Part shown: positions 34,601-46,500 of the stretch, piece after piece
Layout of the letters: each line of letters begins with the position of its first letter
Position numbering within the stretch: position 1 is the stretch's first letter
Assembly: GCA_021927905.1 (NCBI GenBank)
Contig: BLLK01000038.1
Coordinates: 1,364,001 to 1,428,000 of the forward strand
Source of the DNA: Chaetoceros tenuissimus
Taxonomy: Eukaryota > Bacillariophyta > Thalassiosirophyceae > Chaetocerotales > Chaetocerotaceae
Reading direction: 5' to 3'
DNA length: 64,000 nucleotides
Position numbers and translations under genes: made by a program
The notes under the pieces: generated by a model
The model's input: only the letters and a program-made list of their open reading frames with translations
The model's database searches: none
Told to the model about the DNA's origin: nothing

Positions 34601-34841
34601 GAAAGTCAAGAGTGACGAAAATTTCACAAAAAAGTTTCGACAATCCATCACTTTAACACCTGCAAAACGTATTCTCAATACTGATGGGATGCTATCAAAG
34701 AGAATTGTACGTGCTATGAATGGTACAAGGTGTGATGATGAACTGTGTTGTATGTTCCAGAAGTCAATAACCGAATTAAAAGAATTGGTAAAGAAGCATG
34801 AGAAACAAGATGTCATTTCCATCTACTCGACCGACATGTAA
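31669..34841 (+). CDS. NPRL2: NPRL2-like subunit of the GATOR1/SEACIT complex
   Basis: Three exons, 31669-32804, 32878-32904 (27 bp) and 32972-34841, join in phase to give 1,010 residues. I start at ATG 31669 because the frame above it has no ATG. The Npr2 core begins near residue 229 with CNLFCAFYAEFDNIVGPKV. It continues through the exon-spanning STHNVHILTRPCIIQDTRYE and RNALLFSIGFVIRRK, and ends with DHRRFVTFGVIVGLIRRVHEYP (about 806-840). In yeast and animals Npr2 with Npr3 and Depdc5/Iml1 acts as a GTPase-activating complex that restrains TORC1 when amino acids are scarce. This protein is much longer than yeast (about 615) or human (about 380) NPRL2. It has a 228-residue Ser-rich N-terminal extension and long Ser/Pro inserts. 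Confidence 0.88.
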
Positions 34842-34998
34842 ATAATGATAGTAATGTCTTTGCATATCTTTTAACTAGTGTCATCAACTTAATGAGTATG
34901 ATTTTCTATCTAGTAGATAGTCAACACCATGCTTTGAAAAATATAAATTATTCTGACCATAAAGAGCTTCCTTGTTCACCTATTCTTTTTCTACTACT

Positions 34999-36130
34999 TT
35001 ATGCGGTAGATCCAATAACTTTCCAGGTCTTTTTGAAATCTTCAGTCTCAATCACCAAATATCCTTCATACTGCCCAATGCTCTCTGGTCTAAACTTCAC
35101 GACAATCCGAGTAGGTTCCTTACTCAAACTACCCTCTGCTGGATCTACACTAAAAACATTGCCACTGTCTGCGGTAAACGCTGCTCTAAAATCTGAAAAT
35201 CCCATGTATGGGTTCTTGAGTGAAATTTCAGTAGAACCTACTCCTCCAGCCATGGTTCCTGGTCTTGCATTCAATTCAAGTATTCCTTCAAGTTCTGCAT
35301 CAGCTAAACTAACTTGTCCAAAAGTTTCATTCAAGTCAAAGTCCTATGGGGTACAAAAATGAAAAACATAAGATGAAAGTATTGTAAAAGTCACAGCTTC
35401 TATTTGCAAAATATGTTCCATCATCATGTAGGCTACACGACTACAATCACATACCTGATTTCTCTCTACTCCGAATTTCGCAAGAGTTCTCCAGTCTGCC
35501 TCGGCATTCTCCTGTTGCGCATCAAAAGATTCAGTCATGAATCTCTGTTGATCCTTCATTTTCTTAATCTCTTGCTGATTATTCCAATTCTCCAATTGCT
35601 GTGCTCTAGCAGTATCCACTCCCTGTTCTCTCAAAGATTCAGCATATCCTGTATCAGTTCCCCAAGCATTACGCGCCGATCTCATTTGTGATTTGTTCAT
35701 TTGCTTTGCGAGTCCTCCAGTCTCGAAATCAGATTTGTCGAGTCCCTTTTGTCCATCTCCCGCAACTCCCATTTGTCCATCTATTCAATCAAAGTAAAGG
35801 AGAGATGGTCAGTCAACGATCGAATGTAAAAGGGATACTTGCACATTGCTATAGTATATGTCAATACGTACCTCCTCCGTCGAACTCTTCGAATTCAACA
35901 TATCCTTCCCAACTACCAACTCCACCTCTATCTACATTTTCCTTCGCCATCTGGTTTGCTTCACGAGAATCAGCGACGACATCTGGAGTAGCATCTTCGC
36001 CATAAAGGTCAGAGGAGAGATCATCTAGATATCCCGAGAGTCTAGTTCTCGAAGTGCTGCTCAGTGCCGATGGACTGAATGCTGTTGCTGAGCTGAGGGT
36101 GAGTGCTAGAATTGAAAGACTGAATTTCAT
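34999..36130 (-). CDS. Predicted plastid-targeted protein, unknown
   Basis: Three exons, 36130-35872, 35780-35455 and 35343-34999, join in phase to give 309 residues. The N-terminus is a signal peptide with a cleavage context SSATAFSPSALSS. This fits the ASAFAP-type bipartite presequence of diatom plastid proteins, in which the Phe after cleavage is required. The middle is hydrophilic and Gln/Asn/Glu-rich. The last 110 residues form a beta-rich domain (RIVVKFRPESIGQYEGYLVI) resembling an Ig-like or MSP/ASPM-like sandwich. Substrate and partners cannot be inferred. Confidence 0.78.
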
Positions 36131-37257
36131 GTTTGTTTCTTGATTGATTTCTATTAGTTATGATTGAAACGTTCTAGTTGTATCATCTTCAATGTAATTG
36201 ACATGAAAAAGATTCGAGTTCTGATGGGTTGATTGATGCTTTCTTTTTGAGTACGAACTGAAAAAGAAACAAAAGGAAAGGAAATGGAGAGAAATTAGGG
36301 TTCTCAAAAAGAGATGAGGCTTCTCAGGTGTCATTGTTTCTCTTTGTTTTTGCAATCGTTTCAACTAGAGAAAATGTTGCATGCAACATCGGTCCTGGGA
36401 AGAAAATATTGTGCACAATTCTGCAATCACATTGCCAAGGAATACTTCTGTGCATACGAATTTTTACATGGAGATTTCGTATTCTTTTCGAACCTTTTGA
36501 AACTTTCGTCTGCAGAAGCTAATAGAGCTTTAGATATGTTCACTGATATTGATTGAGAATGTATTCTTTCATTTACAGTGTGCCACGGAAGTTTCTTATG
36601 TATAAATAACAATGAAAGAATATGTTGTATCCGCTCATCTCGAAAGATTCTATCAAATTCTATTTCTAATCTGAATATGTAATTCATATGAATTTATCTA
36701 CGTACCTCTCATATGTTGCTTGACTTGATTGACAGAGATTGTAATTACGTATTATGTATCTTTTCCATTCTGTTTGGCATTGTTCTTCCAATTTTGTTCA
36801 ATAGATATGTGACTTTGCATCTTTTGATGATTGATACGATTTATACTAGGTAAAATGTAAACTTCATACTGGAAAGATACCTACTTTCAATTTCTTTCAA
36901 TCAAGTTTGAAAACTATATTGAATTTTCGAGTTTGATGTTTGATAGGTGTCAGTCGTTTGAATCCAATGAAGTATTGGAAACTTCGTATGTAATGATTTG
37001 TTCACTTTGATACGATTGCATCTGAGAAACCTCGAAGAATGTATTGAACGAGACTGTGAGTACTTTTGCTTTCGATGTAAGGTACGAAATGTAATACCTT
37101 TTACTCTATGTACTTTCAGAGCCAGCTTAACATAAACAGAAACTAGATAACTTTTTCGTGAACATGTATTTATGTAGGACTTATATAATATGTACTATAT
37201 ACAATCTACCATACAAAATTGTTGACCAACTTGAGTAATGGTGTAGTCTCTGGTGGT
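36131..37257. other. Intergenic, no gene seen
   Basis: Only short frames of up to 86 codons occur, overlapping on both strands and without domain signals. An AT-rich stretch near 36720-37200 has many short near-repeats. Confidence 0.55.
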
Positions 37258-37884
37258 TTATTCACTCTGGGAAACCCAATCGACATCTATGATGAAGGAT
37301 TCAGCATCTATTTGTTTCTTTATGGAGTATTTAGGGGAAGGGATCCTCCGTTTATTCTCGATTCCCACCACACTATGATTGCTCGAAAGTACTCTTCTTC
37401 GAAGCTGGCGAGTCTTTGTTGAAGCTGCCATAGAACAGCAATCGGATAAAGAGGGATTTTTTCCTTTGACGATCTCCATCATATTTAGTATTATTGAATC
37501 CATAGCTACAAAGCCAAGACACATTGCACAGGATTCTAAAGATAAGATTGCGATACTTTTCATGGCGACGATTGATAAGGTAGCTAGATCTTGGATTGGG
37601 TCTGAGATAGGTTCTTCGAAATCAAATAGAAGGTGCACAGAATGCTTATTTCTTCACTTTGTAGAATTATGCCGAAAAAAAATGAGATCGAACCCACCTG
37701 CCAGGATACAAATCACTTCAGACGCTGTCTCATCAAGGTCTGGAAGAAGCCTATCTCCAAAAATATCAATTTCTTTGCTTCCAGCCATATGTTTTGCAGA
37801 AGGAAAATTGGAACAATAGATGTTTTCTGCAGAAGAGATCAATGCTTGATCAATGTTAGACTTCCTTCGAATCTGATATGACAT
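37258..37884. other. Overlapping open frames on both strands, coding status unclear
   Basis: Minus-strand frames at 37884-37654 (ATG start, MSYQIRRKSNIDQ) and 37638-37258 (no ATG) face a plus-strand frame at 37379-37819 (no ATG, 146 codons). I tried to splice the minus frames together, but no GT-AG pair keeps the frame. The translations have ordinary composition (for example MDSIILNMMEIVKGK), so a short gene on the minus strand is possible. No family is recognised. Confidence 0.25.
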
Positions 37885-38294
37885 TATCTTATCTGTGCCT
37901 CATGAAACAAGATTTATGTCTTTTCTTTTTGAGATCTCCATACCAATTGCATTCTTATTTTACTTGTCAGAAACGATAAGAGCGACATGCTAGCATTCGC
38001 ACTCCAAGTTTAAAATGTGGAAGACCTCATACTCTGTCATTTCTCTCCTCTTCTCGCTTGAAGAAGAAAAGCTGGCAGCTGTCAATAAAAGGCCATTTAA
38101 TAATGAGACACTGTGCGAACACTACTCTCGTCCACTCACTTAGAACTTCTCCACACACACTCGAAAGAATAAGGTGGTGTAACAAAAGATATGATGATAT
38201 CTTTAAAAAACACAAGCTAGTAGCTTGATGTGATGTACTGCTTAGAATAATAATACGTGCTTTAGAAGTAGAAGTAAAATAGTGCTTCCGCATC

Positions 38295-39688
38295 ATGAAA
38301 AGATCGATTCAAGTATTGGAACGGAAAAGTAGCATCTTATTTTTATCGCCGACTCTCTTTCCTCAACCAAATGCATCAGCTGCGGGTGTGCGCACAGTTG
38401 AACTTTTGAATCACTTTGCATCGTCATCTGATTCATTTTCTCAAGTGCACTATGGATGTGGTCTCCGAGCTGATGATAGTCAGCGACATGAAATGAAAAA
38501 GTTACTTCCCAACGTGCACATTCATCACTTTCCTCCGAATAGAGAAGAAGAAATCAAGGAAGTGCTACATAGCTCAACGTTTCGTGATTTGAAGACAGTA
38601 GTATTTGATCGTTTCTTTGCAGAAGAGGCATATTCACATTACTTTTACAATCATCGTCCGGATGTTATGCGCGTACTAGATATGCAGGATATGCATTCTC
38701 TACGTTACTATCGTCACGAACAAATAAAAGCGTATGATGTTGAATCGAAGGGTGTATTATCATTAGATTTCTTCAAAGGCACGTATGCCTCAAATCTACC
38801 AACTTGCCAAATGGATGCAGTCAACAAATCGAAAAAGAAGGATGCGAGCTCAATGCTACTGAGGGAATTGTCTAGCATTCATCGATCAGATTTATCTTTG
38901 GTTTGCTCTCCATATGAATTGAAAGTTTTATCAGATGAATATCTTATACCACATTCAAAGATGGGACTGGCACCTTTCTTTACAGAACCGAAATCGAAAT
39001 ACTATGGTTCGGATTATTCCTTCTCGAAACGATCAAACTTTGTTTCATTAGGAGGTTTCAAACATCCGCCCAACATTGATCAAGTATTGATGTTACAAAG
39101 ATTGTGGCCGCGTATTCGTGAACAAATTCCTGATGCAAAAATATATGTATACGGATCGTATCCACCCCCTCGTATTAAACAAATGCATGATCCCAAGAAA
39201 GGCTTTATTGTCAAGGGTTATGTAGACAATCTAGATGATGCATTGGCAACTTCAAGAGTAATGTTGGCACCAGTTCGATTTGGAGCAGGTATCAAGGGTA
39301 AAATTATCGATTCATGGATGTATGGATGTCCTGTAGTTACTACTCCGATAGGCATGGAAGGTATTAGTAGCGATGATACAAAACTTTGGGACACTTCCGT
39401 TGCTCATGATGATGATTCATTTATAGAAAGAGCTGTGAGTCTGTACAAGGTTAAAGCTTTATGGGACGATAATCAACGACAAGCGAGATTGATACTGGAG
39501 ACTAGTTTTGGCCTTTCAAATTTGGATAGAATTGACAATCAGCTGAAGCGTCAAGAAAATCTTTAGCAGAGAGGCGTGAAAAGGATTATATGTCTTCTAT
39601 GCTTTGGTACAATTCAATGCGTAGCACAGAATATTTCTCGCGTTGGATTGAACTCAAAGAAGAACAAGCAAAGACATCTAATAAATAG
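38295..39688 (+). CDS. GT4-family glycosyltransferase with an apparent C-terminal frameshift
   Basis: The frame starts at ATG 38295 and reads 423 residues to TAG at 39566. The nucleotide-sugar-binding half is typical of GT4 (GT-B fold): FVSLGGFKHPPNIDQV, AKIYVYGSYPP, VKGYVDNLDDALATSRVMLA and PVRFGAGIKGKIIDSWMYG. It transfers sugars from an activated donor; donor and acceptor are unknown. One base before the stop, in the A-run at 39555-39559, the neighbouring frame continues as SLAERREKDY and then MLWYNSMRSTEYFSRWIELK to a TAG at 39688. A missing A would explain this, giving about 464 residues. So the gene either lost its last 40 residues or contains an indel error. Confidence 0.85.
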
Positions 39689-39740
39689 AATCAAATCTCA
39701 AATCTCACTTTACATGATGAAGTAAATCAGCATTTCAATT

Positions 39741-39893
39741 TTAATTTTTATGACCGACAGAAATGAATTTTTCAATACCACGTCGAAAAACAGTCAGCTT
39801 GATCTTAGCTAAAACCTCCTGATATTTCTTCCGTCTTTCTTTTTTCACTCTATTACTGCGGAGGCTTCCAAAGGATCTTACACGCCTTTCCAG
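39741..39893 (-). pseudogene. C-terminal fragment of an ankyrin-like gene
   Basis: The minus strand reads LERRVRSFGSLRSNRVKKERRKKYQ to a TAA at 39741. This resembles the ends of the related genes at 56845 and 63782 (LERRQRATESHRSSRKKKRK and LERRSRTENNRRRNKRK). Upstream of 39893 the similarity stops, so only the last 51 codons remain. It lies tail to tail with the glycosyltransferase gene. Confidence 0.7.
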
Positions 39894-40539
39894 TTTTTAT
39901 GCATACCGAGTTTTACTTGTGAGAGATTTCCATTGATCTCCATTGTGGAGGTATGTACATACTAGATACGGAACAGTTTTTAATAAAGTACAAGGATGAA
40001 TGGGATCTTTTTTATTCTTTGTCTTTTTCTCTGAAAATAAAGCGCCTAGTCAGTACATGTTTTGTTTTCTGTTGATGTGAAAATACGCTATTATTTATCT
40101 TCCCGCTTCCAGAAATTTTATGTAGTATTGGTTCTAGACGAAGATTGAAGATGCAGACATGGATGGGTGGCTTCATCATACGTACTTGAACTTCCAACGG
40201 ACTGGTGCACAAAAATCTCCAGCTCGCCATTGTAAAATAATGGTATTATGACTAATTCCGCCACATGTCTTAAAACAATCTAGTCTTTGACACGAATGAG
40301 TTCTTTATGCAGATCTTCAGGTATGCATAAAGTACTACGAACGAATCATTCCGTCGTTCCTATTTAGCTTATAACACTTCTGATGAAACTGTAACCAATA
40401 AATAATGGAGCAGACAGAAACCTCTCTTCCTCACAATCACACAATTCAAATTATAAAGGATTCGTCAAAAACAAAGTCAAATAAAAACTTTAAAAATACA
40501 ACAAGATAGCTCTGGTAGAGTTAATAAAAAACTTAGACA
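39894..40539. other. Intergenic, upstream of the giant gene
   Basis: There is no supported gene. A 72-codon minus frame at 40012-40230 (MASWRFLCTSPLEVQ) has no recognisable feature. The 5' flank of the giant gene just before 40540 is A-rich. Confidence 0.5.
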
Positions 40540-43500
40540 ATGAAATTATTCACAAGCAGCATCGCGTCTGTTGTACTTTTGAATCTTTTCCTTTTGGACT
40601 ACGGTGTTGTCGTGTTAGGAAGAAGAAGAAGTCATAGAAGTGCTATTACTCTTTCTTCCAGTACTTCTACTGCACTGTCGCAAAATGAGCAAAAGAAAGA
40701 GAAACAGGGGCAACTTTATTTTGACAAAGAAAAGTATTCTACGCAGAACCCAGTTGGTTCATCTGCATTTCGTATTGATCAGGAGGTACTAGTTCCATCC
40801 ATCACGGAGAAGGAAAAAAAGGAGGAAAAAAACACAAGTGCTGATGATGCAGCTGATGCAGGAGGTGGTGATGCAGCTGATTCAGGTGTTACAAAGGAAG
40901 GCGGGGATGAGCATCTGCATCAGACCATTTTGAACGACATTTTTGAATCTGAGCACGGTCAAGTGCCACATAGTGAAAAACGCCTGGATAGTACCCTTTC
41001 TTTCTTCAACCGTCACTCTACCTTTGTCAAAAGTCCTAATTCAAATGAGGACAAAGATGCTCCGATAGGCGGAAGCAGAGACTTGAAAAGTGTTTCTACC
41101 ATGGAGAACAATATCTTTACTCACAATACGAATACTTTACCTCGTGAAATTTTGAAGAATGAACAGAGCAGTGTTGAGGATGCAACTCTTGGTGCAAGTA
41201 GTCGTTCAGATCAAAATAATGGTGCAAAAACCAAAGAATTGAAAAGTAATCAAGTATCAACTAGAAAGGTGTCTGGAAGAAAACGATTTTCAGCAATGCA
41301 AATGCCACTGACTGCAGTGCGATTCATTTCTAATTACAATTATGATAAGACAGCGCCAGATACTCTTTTCTGTCTAAAGGTGAAAAGTCTTAGACCTCCA
41401 GCTAAGCTGCAAATCAGAGCTTGCGATTCCATTACCGATCAAAGCAACTGGTTTTACTTTGACTCCAACCAGTATCTACGTCTCAGCATTGATTCGTCAA
41501 AATGTATCAGATGGTCAAACACAAATTTATATCTTGATAATTGTCCTTTGGGAGCGACAAATCTCAAAAGAGCAAAGTTTCAATTCAACAGAATTCTCAC
41601 AGGTATTGAAGCTCAAAAAGGTGATGATTCAAGACAATGGATGATTGGTGTGGATCCTACGGATAGATTTGAATTGGTACGATTGTACCTCAGAAATGGT
41701 GCAAGAGATAATAAATCGTGTTATGCTTGGCAGATGGATTATGCAAGTGAAAGTCCTTCTCTTTCACCAACTGCATCGCCCTCTATCACTCCAACTGCCA
41801 AACCTTCATCCAAACCATCTTCTCGTCCGTCTGCTAAACCATCCAGCGAACCTTCACTTCGTCCGAGCTCATCACCTTCAATGACTCCGACTGCTGAACC
41901 TTCTATGCGTCCCAGTGCTAGTCCCACATCTAAACCATCTACTTCACCTTCATCTTGGCCAAGTTTACTTCCCTCAGATCAGCCTTCTTTGCTTCCGTCA
42001 TCGATGCCATCTGAAATTCCAAGCGGTAAGTGATTTGGGATTGTATCTTCATTCGTTGGTTGTTTTGCAAACCTATATCTATCGTTATTGTAACTGTGTG
42101 TTTGTCTATGCTTGTCTTCTTTTTCTTTACGAGGAGTTGGACAGAAGATAAAAGTACAGTGCTCTCTTCTCGAAACTTCTCTCCCAGCATCTTTACATTT
42201 ACTAACCACAATGTTTCATAGACGTGCCTTCCGATGTTCCGTCTGATATACCATCGGATCAGCCTTCTTTGCTTCCGTCATCGATGCCATCTGAAATTCC
42301 AAGCGGTAAGCAAGTGATTTGGGATTGTATCTTTAGTTTGGTTCTTGACTTTGCTATGATGAAGTGTGTTTGTTTATGCTTACTTCTTTCCTTTACTTTT
42401 ACTAACTGCAATGTTTCATAGACGTGCCTTCCGATGTTCCGTCTGATATACCATCGGATCAGCCTTCTTTGCTTCCGTCATCGATGCCATCTGATGTTCC
42501 AAGCGGTAAGCAAGTGATTTGGGATTGTATCTTTAGTCGTAGGCTGTTTTGCAAAGCTATTACTGTTGGTCTGGTCTTGGTTCCTTTGCTATGATGAAGT
42601 GTGTTTGTTTATGTTTACTTCTTTTCCTTTACATTTACTAACCACAATGTTTCATAGACGCGCCTTCCGATGTTCCGTCTGATGTACCTTCGGATCAGCC
42701 AAGTCTTTTACCATCTGTAGGACCATCGAGTCTTCCAACAACTGAACCAAGTTTAATTCCGTCATCTACGCCTTCTACTATTCCATCCGATCAACCTTCA
42801 ACAATACCAAGCGATGAACCCTCGCTTTTGCCAAGCTCCAGTCCTTCAGATTTTCCGTCTGAGTGTAGAGTAAGTAATATATGTATTTTTTGTAGAGACT
42901 GGTGCGGTCAGACAACATTAGTAGTGGCCTTTTCTAGCCCCTAGCCAGATAGGGACAGATGGCAACACGTCTCTTACAACTTTAACTAAACAAAAAACTT
43001 TGTTTCCGTTTCACATCACAATTCTACACCTTCTCGTCATGATCGTTCACTAACAACAATCAATATCTTTCCTTTTCTCTATCATAGGATGAACCAGGAT
43101 GGCGTGTAGGAGGAGAGAGCGATTATGCTGGCATGACTTGCCTTCAAGTTGAAACTGAAAACTTATGGTGTGACACTATTTGGGCAATCAAAGATCATGA
43201 TTACAATGGGAAAGGTATCAAAGAGGCTTGTTGTTATTGTGGAGGTAGTAAATTCTTTAGTACCTATCCTTCCAGGGCTCCTTCCAGTAAGCCTACAATT
43301 TCTGCCCGTCCAACCGTCATTAGTGAAGCTCCTTCTGCTGAACCTTCCTCGCAGCCGTCTGAATGTATTGATGAGCCAGACTGGTTCTTCAATATTGAGC
43401 CTGCTATGGGATGTCCTGCAATTGCCGAAAAGCCAGAGATTTACTGCCAACAATTCAGTGATATCTGGTACAAGGACAAGAATACATTTCTAGCCTGTTG

Positions 43501-46500
43501 TGACTGTGGAGGAGGACGTCATCACTCTGTAGCTCCTAGTTCTTTACCTACGTCTTCACCATCAGTTTTGCCAAGTGCTAAGCCTACTCTTAGCTTTATA
43601 CCAACGCAAGATATTACTCAAAAACCGTCTTCGAATCCTTCACTGTCAATTGCACCGAGTTTATATCCTAGTACTGAGGAGAGAAGAACTGTATTTGATG
43701 GAGATGATTGTAATTATAATAGTGATTGTATGGGTGAGTTCAGTCAGTGTGTAGAGAAAGTTTGCACCGCAGTGGCTAGTGGACGTAGAGATAGAGATCT
43801 TGAAAGGAGAAAAGGTATTTGGGCAAATGAAGAAGAAAGAGACCTCAATGTAAGTACATATATCATATTCAAAATTTACTTTTATTTTGAACTTTTCTCA
43901 TTGCTCGTTTTACTTTCACTTTTCTTTAGGCAAACAGAGTTGCTCTTGACTGGAATGATTTCGGACAAACAAACAAAATTGTAAATTATCATACCACTGC
44001 TTCCTTTGTGCGTGGAGGGCTAATGGAAGATCCTAATAATAGTGAGCAATTTACCTTTGTGGGTAATGCTTGGAAGGCATATCCCTTGTTACATCCATAT
44101 TACATAACAAGAAACACTAGGTTGAAATTTCAGTTTTCAGTACAAGTAAAGGCACAAGGACATGCTGTCTGTGTTGATTCTGATTCTATTTTATCAGATA
44201 GTAGAAAATGTATTTGGTTGACAGGTAATGAGTTTGAACGCCATGAGCCATTTGTAATTGAATCCGAAGAGTTTGATTTGAGACGTTCAAAATTTTCAAA
44301 TCTTGCTCTTGGAATGCCAGCTACACAGTCATCCACTAGTCACTTTGGGATTAGCGATGCGCGAAAAGCTGTAGATGGATATATTAATCCTCGATGGAGT
44401 GATAGTCTTGATATTGAAAAGAACTCTATCGCTATCACTAACAAAGATTCTGTTCCTTTTTGGGAAGTTTCTCTACCAAATTTGCAAACCATGTCCAAAG
44501 TCATCATTCACGAGTGGATGTTGAAGCCTCTAGTTCCTTTTGTTCTCAAAATCTTTGATGGACAGACTGTTATGTTGACTCTTGAGTCTACCGTGTTCAC
44601 TTACATTAACAATGTTTACACGTTGTCACTCCCTGATGAAACTCAAGGAGACAAGGTTCGGATTGAGTTGAAGCAAGAAGGAATTTTGGCATTAGTTGAG
44701 GTAATAATTCTTGGGGAAGAACCTACAGCAACCATGAGACAATACGATATTCCAATTGGTGACATGATTTTGGATGGAGTCAGCTTTGGACATCCTATTT
44801 GGAATGGAATCAAAGTTGATTTGACTGTTGCTCCATACGAAATCGCAGGAAGTACAGATGGGCATATACTTTTTGATACAAACCATACCATCACTCATGT
44901 CCTTGGAGAAACTAGTGATTCCATAACCACTGATTGCACCATTATTGTCCACAACGATCAAATACGCAATATTTTCACATTGGATATCACTCCATCTGAT
45001 CAAGATTTCTTTCATATGGAATTGCCTCCTGGTATTCTTGGGACAGAGGTAGAAATTCAAGGTTGCACTCCTACAAACGTTCAAGTATTTGGTAGCGCTG
45101 AGAGTGTCGAAGCGGGAAGTGCTTTCGATGGAAGTAGACCGGCGATAAAGTATATTGCTTTGATTCAAAACACTGTAATAGAAGAAGATGCAGAAGAGAA
45201 TGCTGGAGAAGATGGGGAAGAAAATGCTGTAGAAGATCCATTATCTGAGTCTATTTTCAGTAATGTAGAGTTGTATGATGACATTGGTTTTGCTGTTGTA
45301 GAAACATCAAAAGTAAGTTCACAGTTGGGCTTTGCAATATATTTTCGAGAACAAATTTAAAATATTTGAATCCAATTCTCACAAATGTTTTTGAAGTTCC
45401 GTCCCTTCAAGGTCAATGATGTGAAGACACTGAGTGCAATTTCTTACGGTAACAATAAAGCCTTTAATCAAGATTCTGGTGGCGAAGTTCACATTACAGA
45501 CGATTTCAGTAGCGCTACTCTTAAAGGAAATGCTTGGAAAGCATTTAAATTGCCAAGCTCCCATCCAGTCACTGAACATACCAGATTACAATTCCGTTTT
45601 GAATTAAAGAATGAAGCAGAAGGACATGCCATTTGTGTGGAAGATAATCTTGATGAGGACCCCTTTGCAGGGAAACATGTGCGTTGTGTCCTTGTCGCTG
45701 GAACTCAGTTTAATCAGTGGAGTCATGTCAAAAGAGAAAACCTTTCTTTGGCCTTGGGTAGAACTGCATTTCAGTCTCACAATATTCCCGACGATAAAAG
45801 AGGAGTTGCTGAGAAGGCAATAGATGGCAACATGAATACATTTACAAATACAGGTATACCAAATACATCAACGACAAACTTTTATGTCGATGTTCCAGTT
45901 GGATTCACTGTTACAGAAGTAAAGATTTACAATCGAATGGATTCCTTTGCAGATCGTTTGAACAAGTTCAAAATTTATGTACAAACAAGTAGTGGGAACG
46001 AAATCTTCAGTGTCAATCTGGATAGATCAGCTGTGGATGCCTTTGGATTAGTTCATTTGAAAGACATCACAATTGACGAGGCTGACATACCAAGTGAAGA
46101 TACCTTGAAAGTTGGAATGGAGTTGAATAAAGAAGGAAGTGAGACCGGATATCCTCACATGATAGGAGAATTTGAAGTGTTTGGCAAACCGATTCATAAT
46201 AGAGAGACGGAGTTTGATATCCATGTTGCGGACTTGTTTCCCGAGACTGACTCGAAAATAAACTACATCATTCTGATTCAGGACAATGATTCCAACCAAT
46301 ATTTGGGAGAATCTGTCTTTAGTCAAGTGCGACTAGTTGACACTCCTGGTAGTAATACCAGAGCTTCAATTATGCTTCCATTTGAGCCAGGTGAAGATCC
46401 ACACCCAGCTTCTCCTCGATCTCATGTCAATTTTGGATCGCTTTCTGTTCCACATGCACAAAGTCCATGGACTGAAGCAAAGAGCAAATTTCCATCAAGA

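Noticed and set aside
41739-42211. Minus-strand frames opposite the Pro/Ser linker
   Set aside because: Antisense of a low-complexity coding repeat, which keeps several frames open by composition alone.
41969-42657. CRISPR-like array
   Set aside because: The repeats are coding exons with splice sites and similar introns between them, not short repeats with unique spacers.
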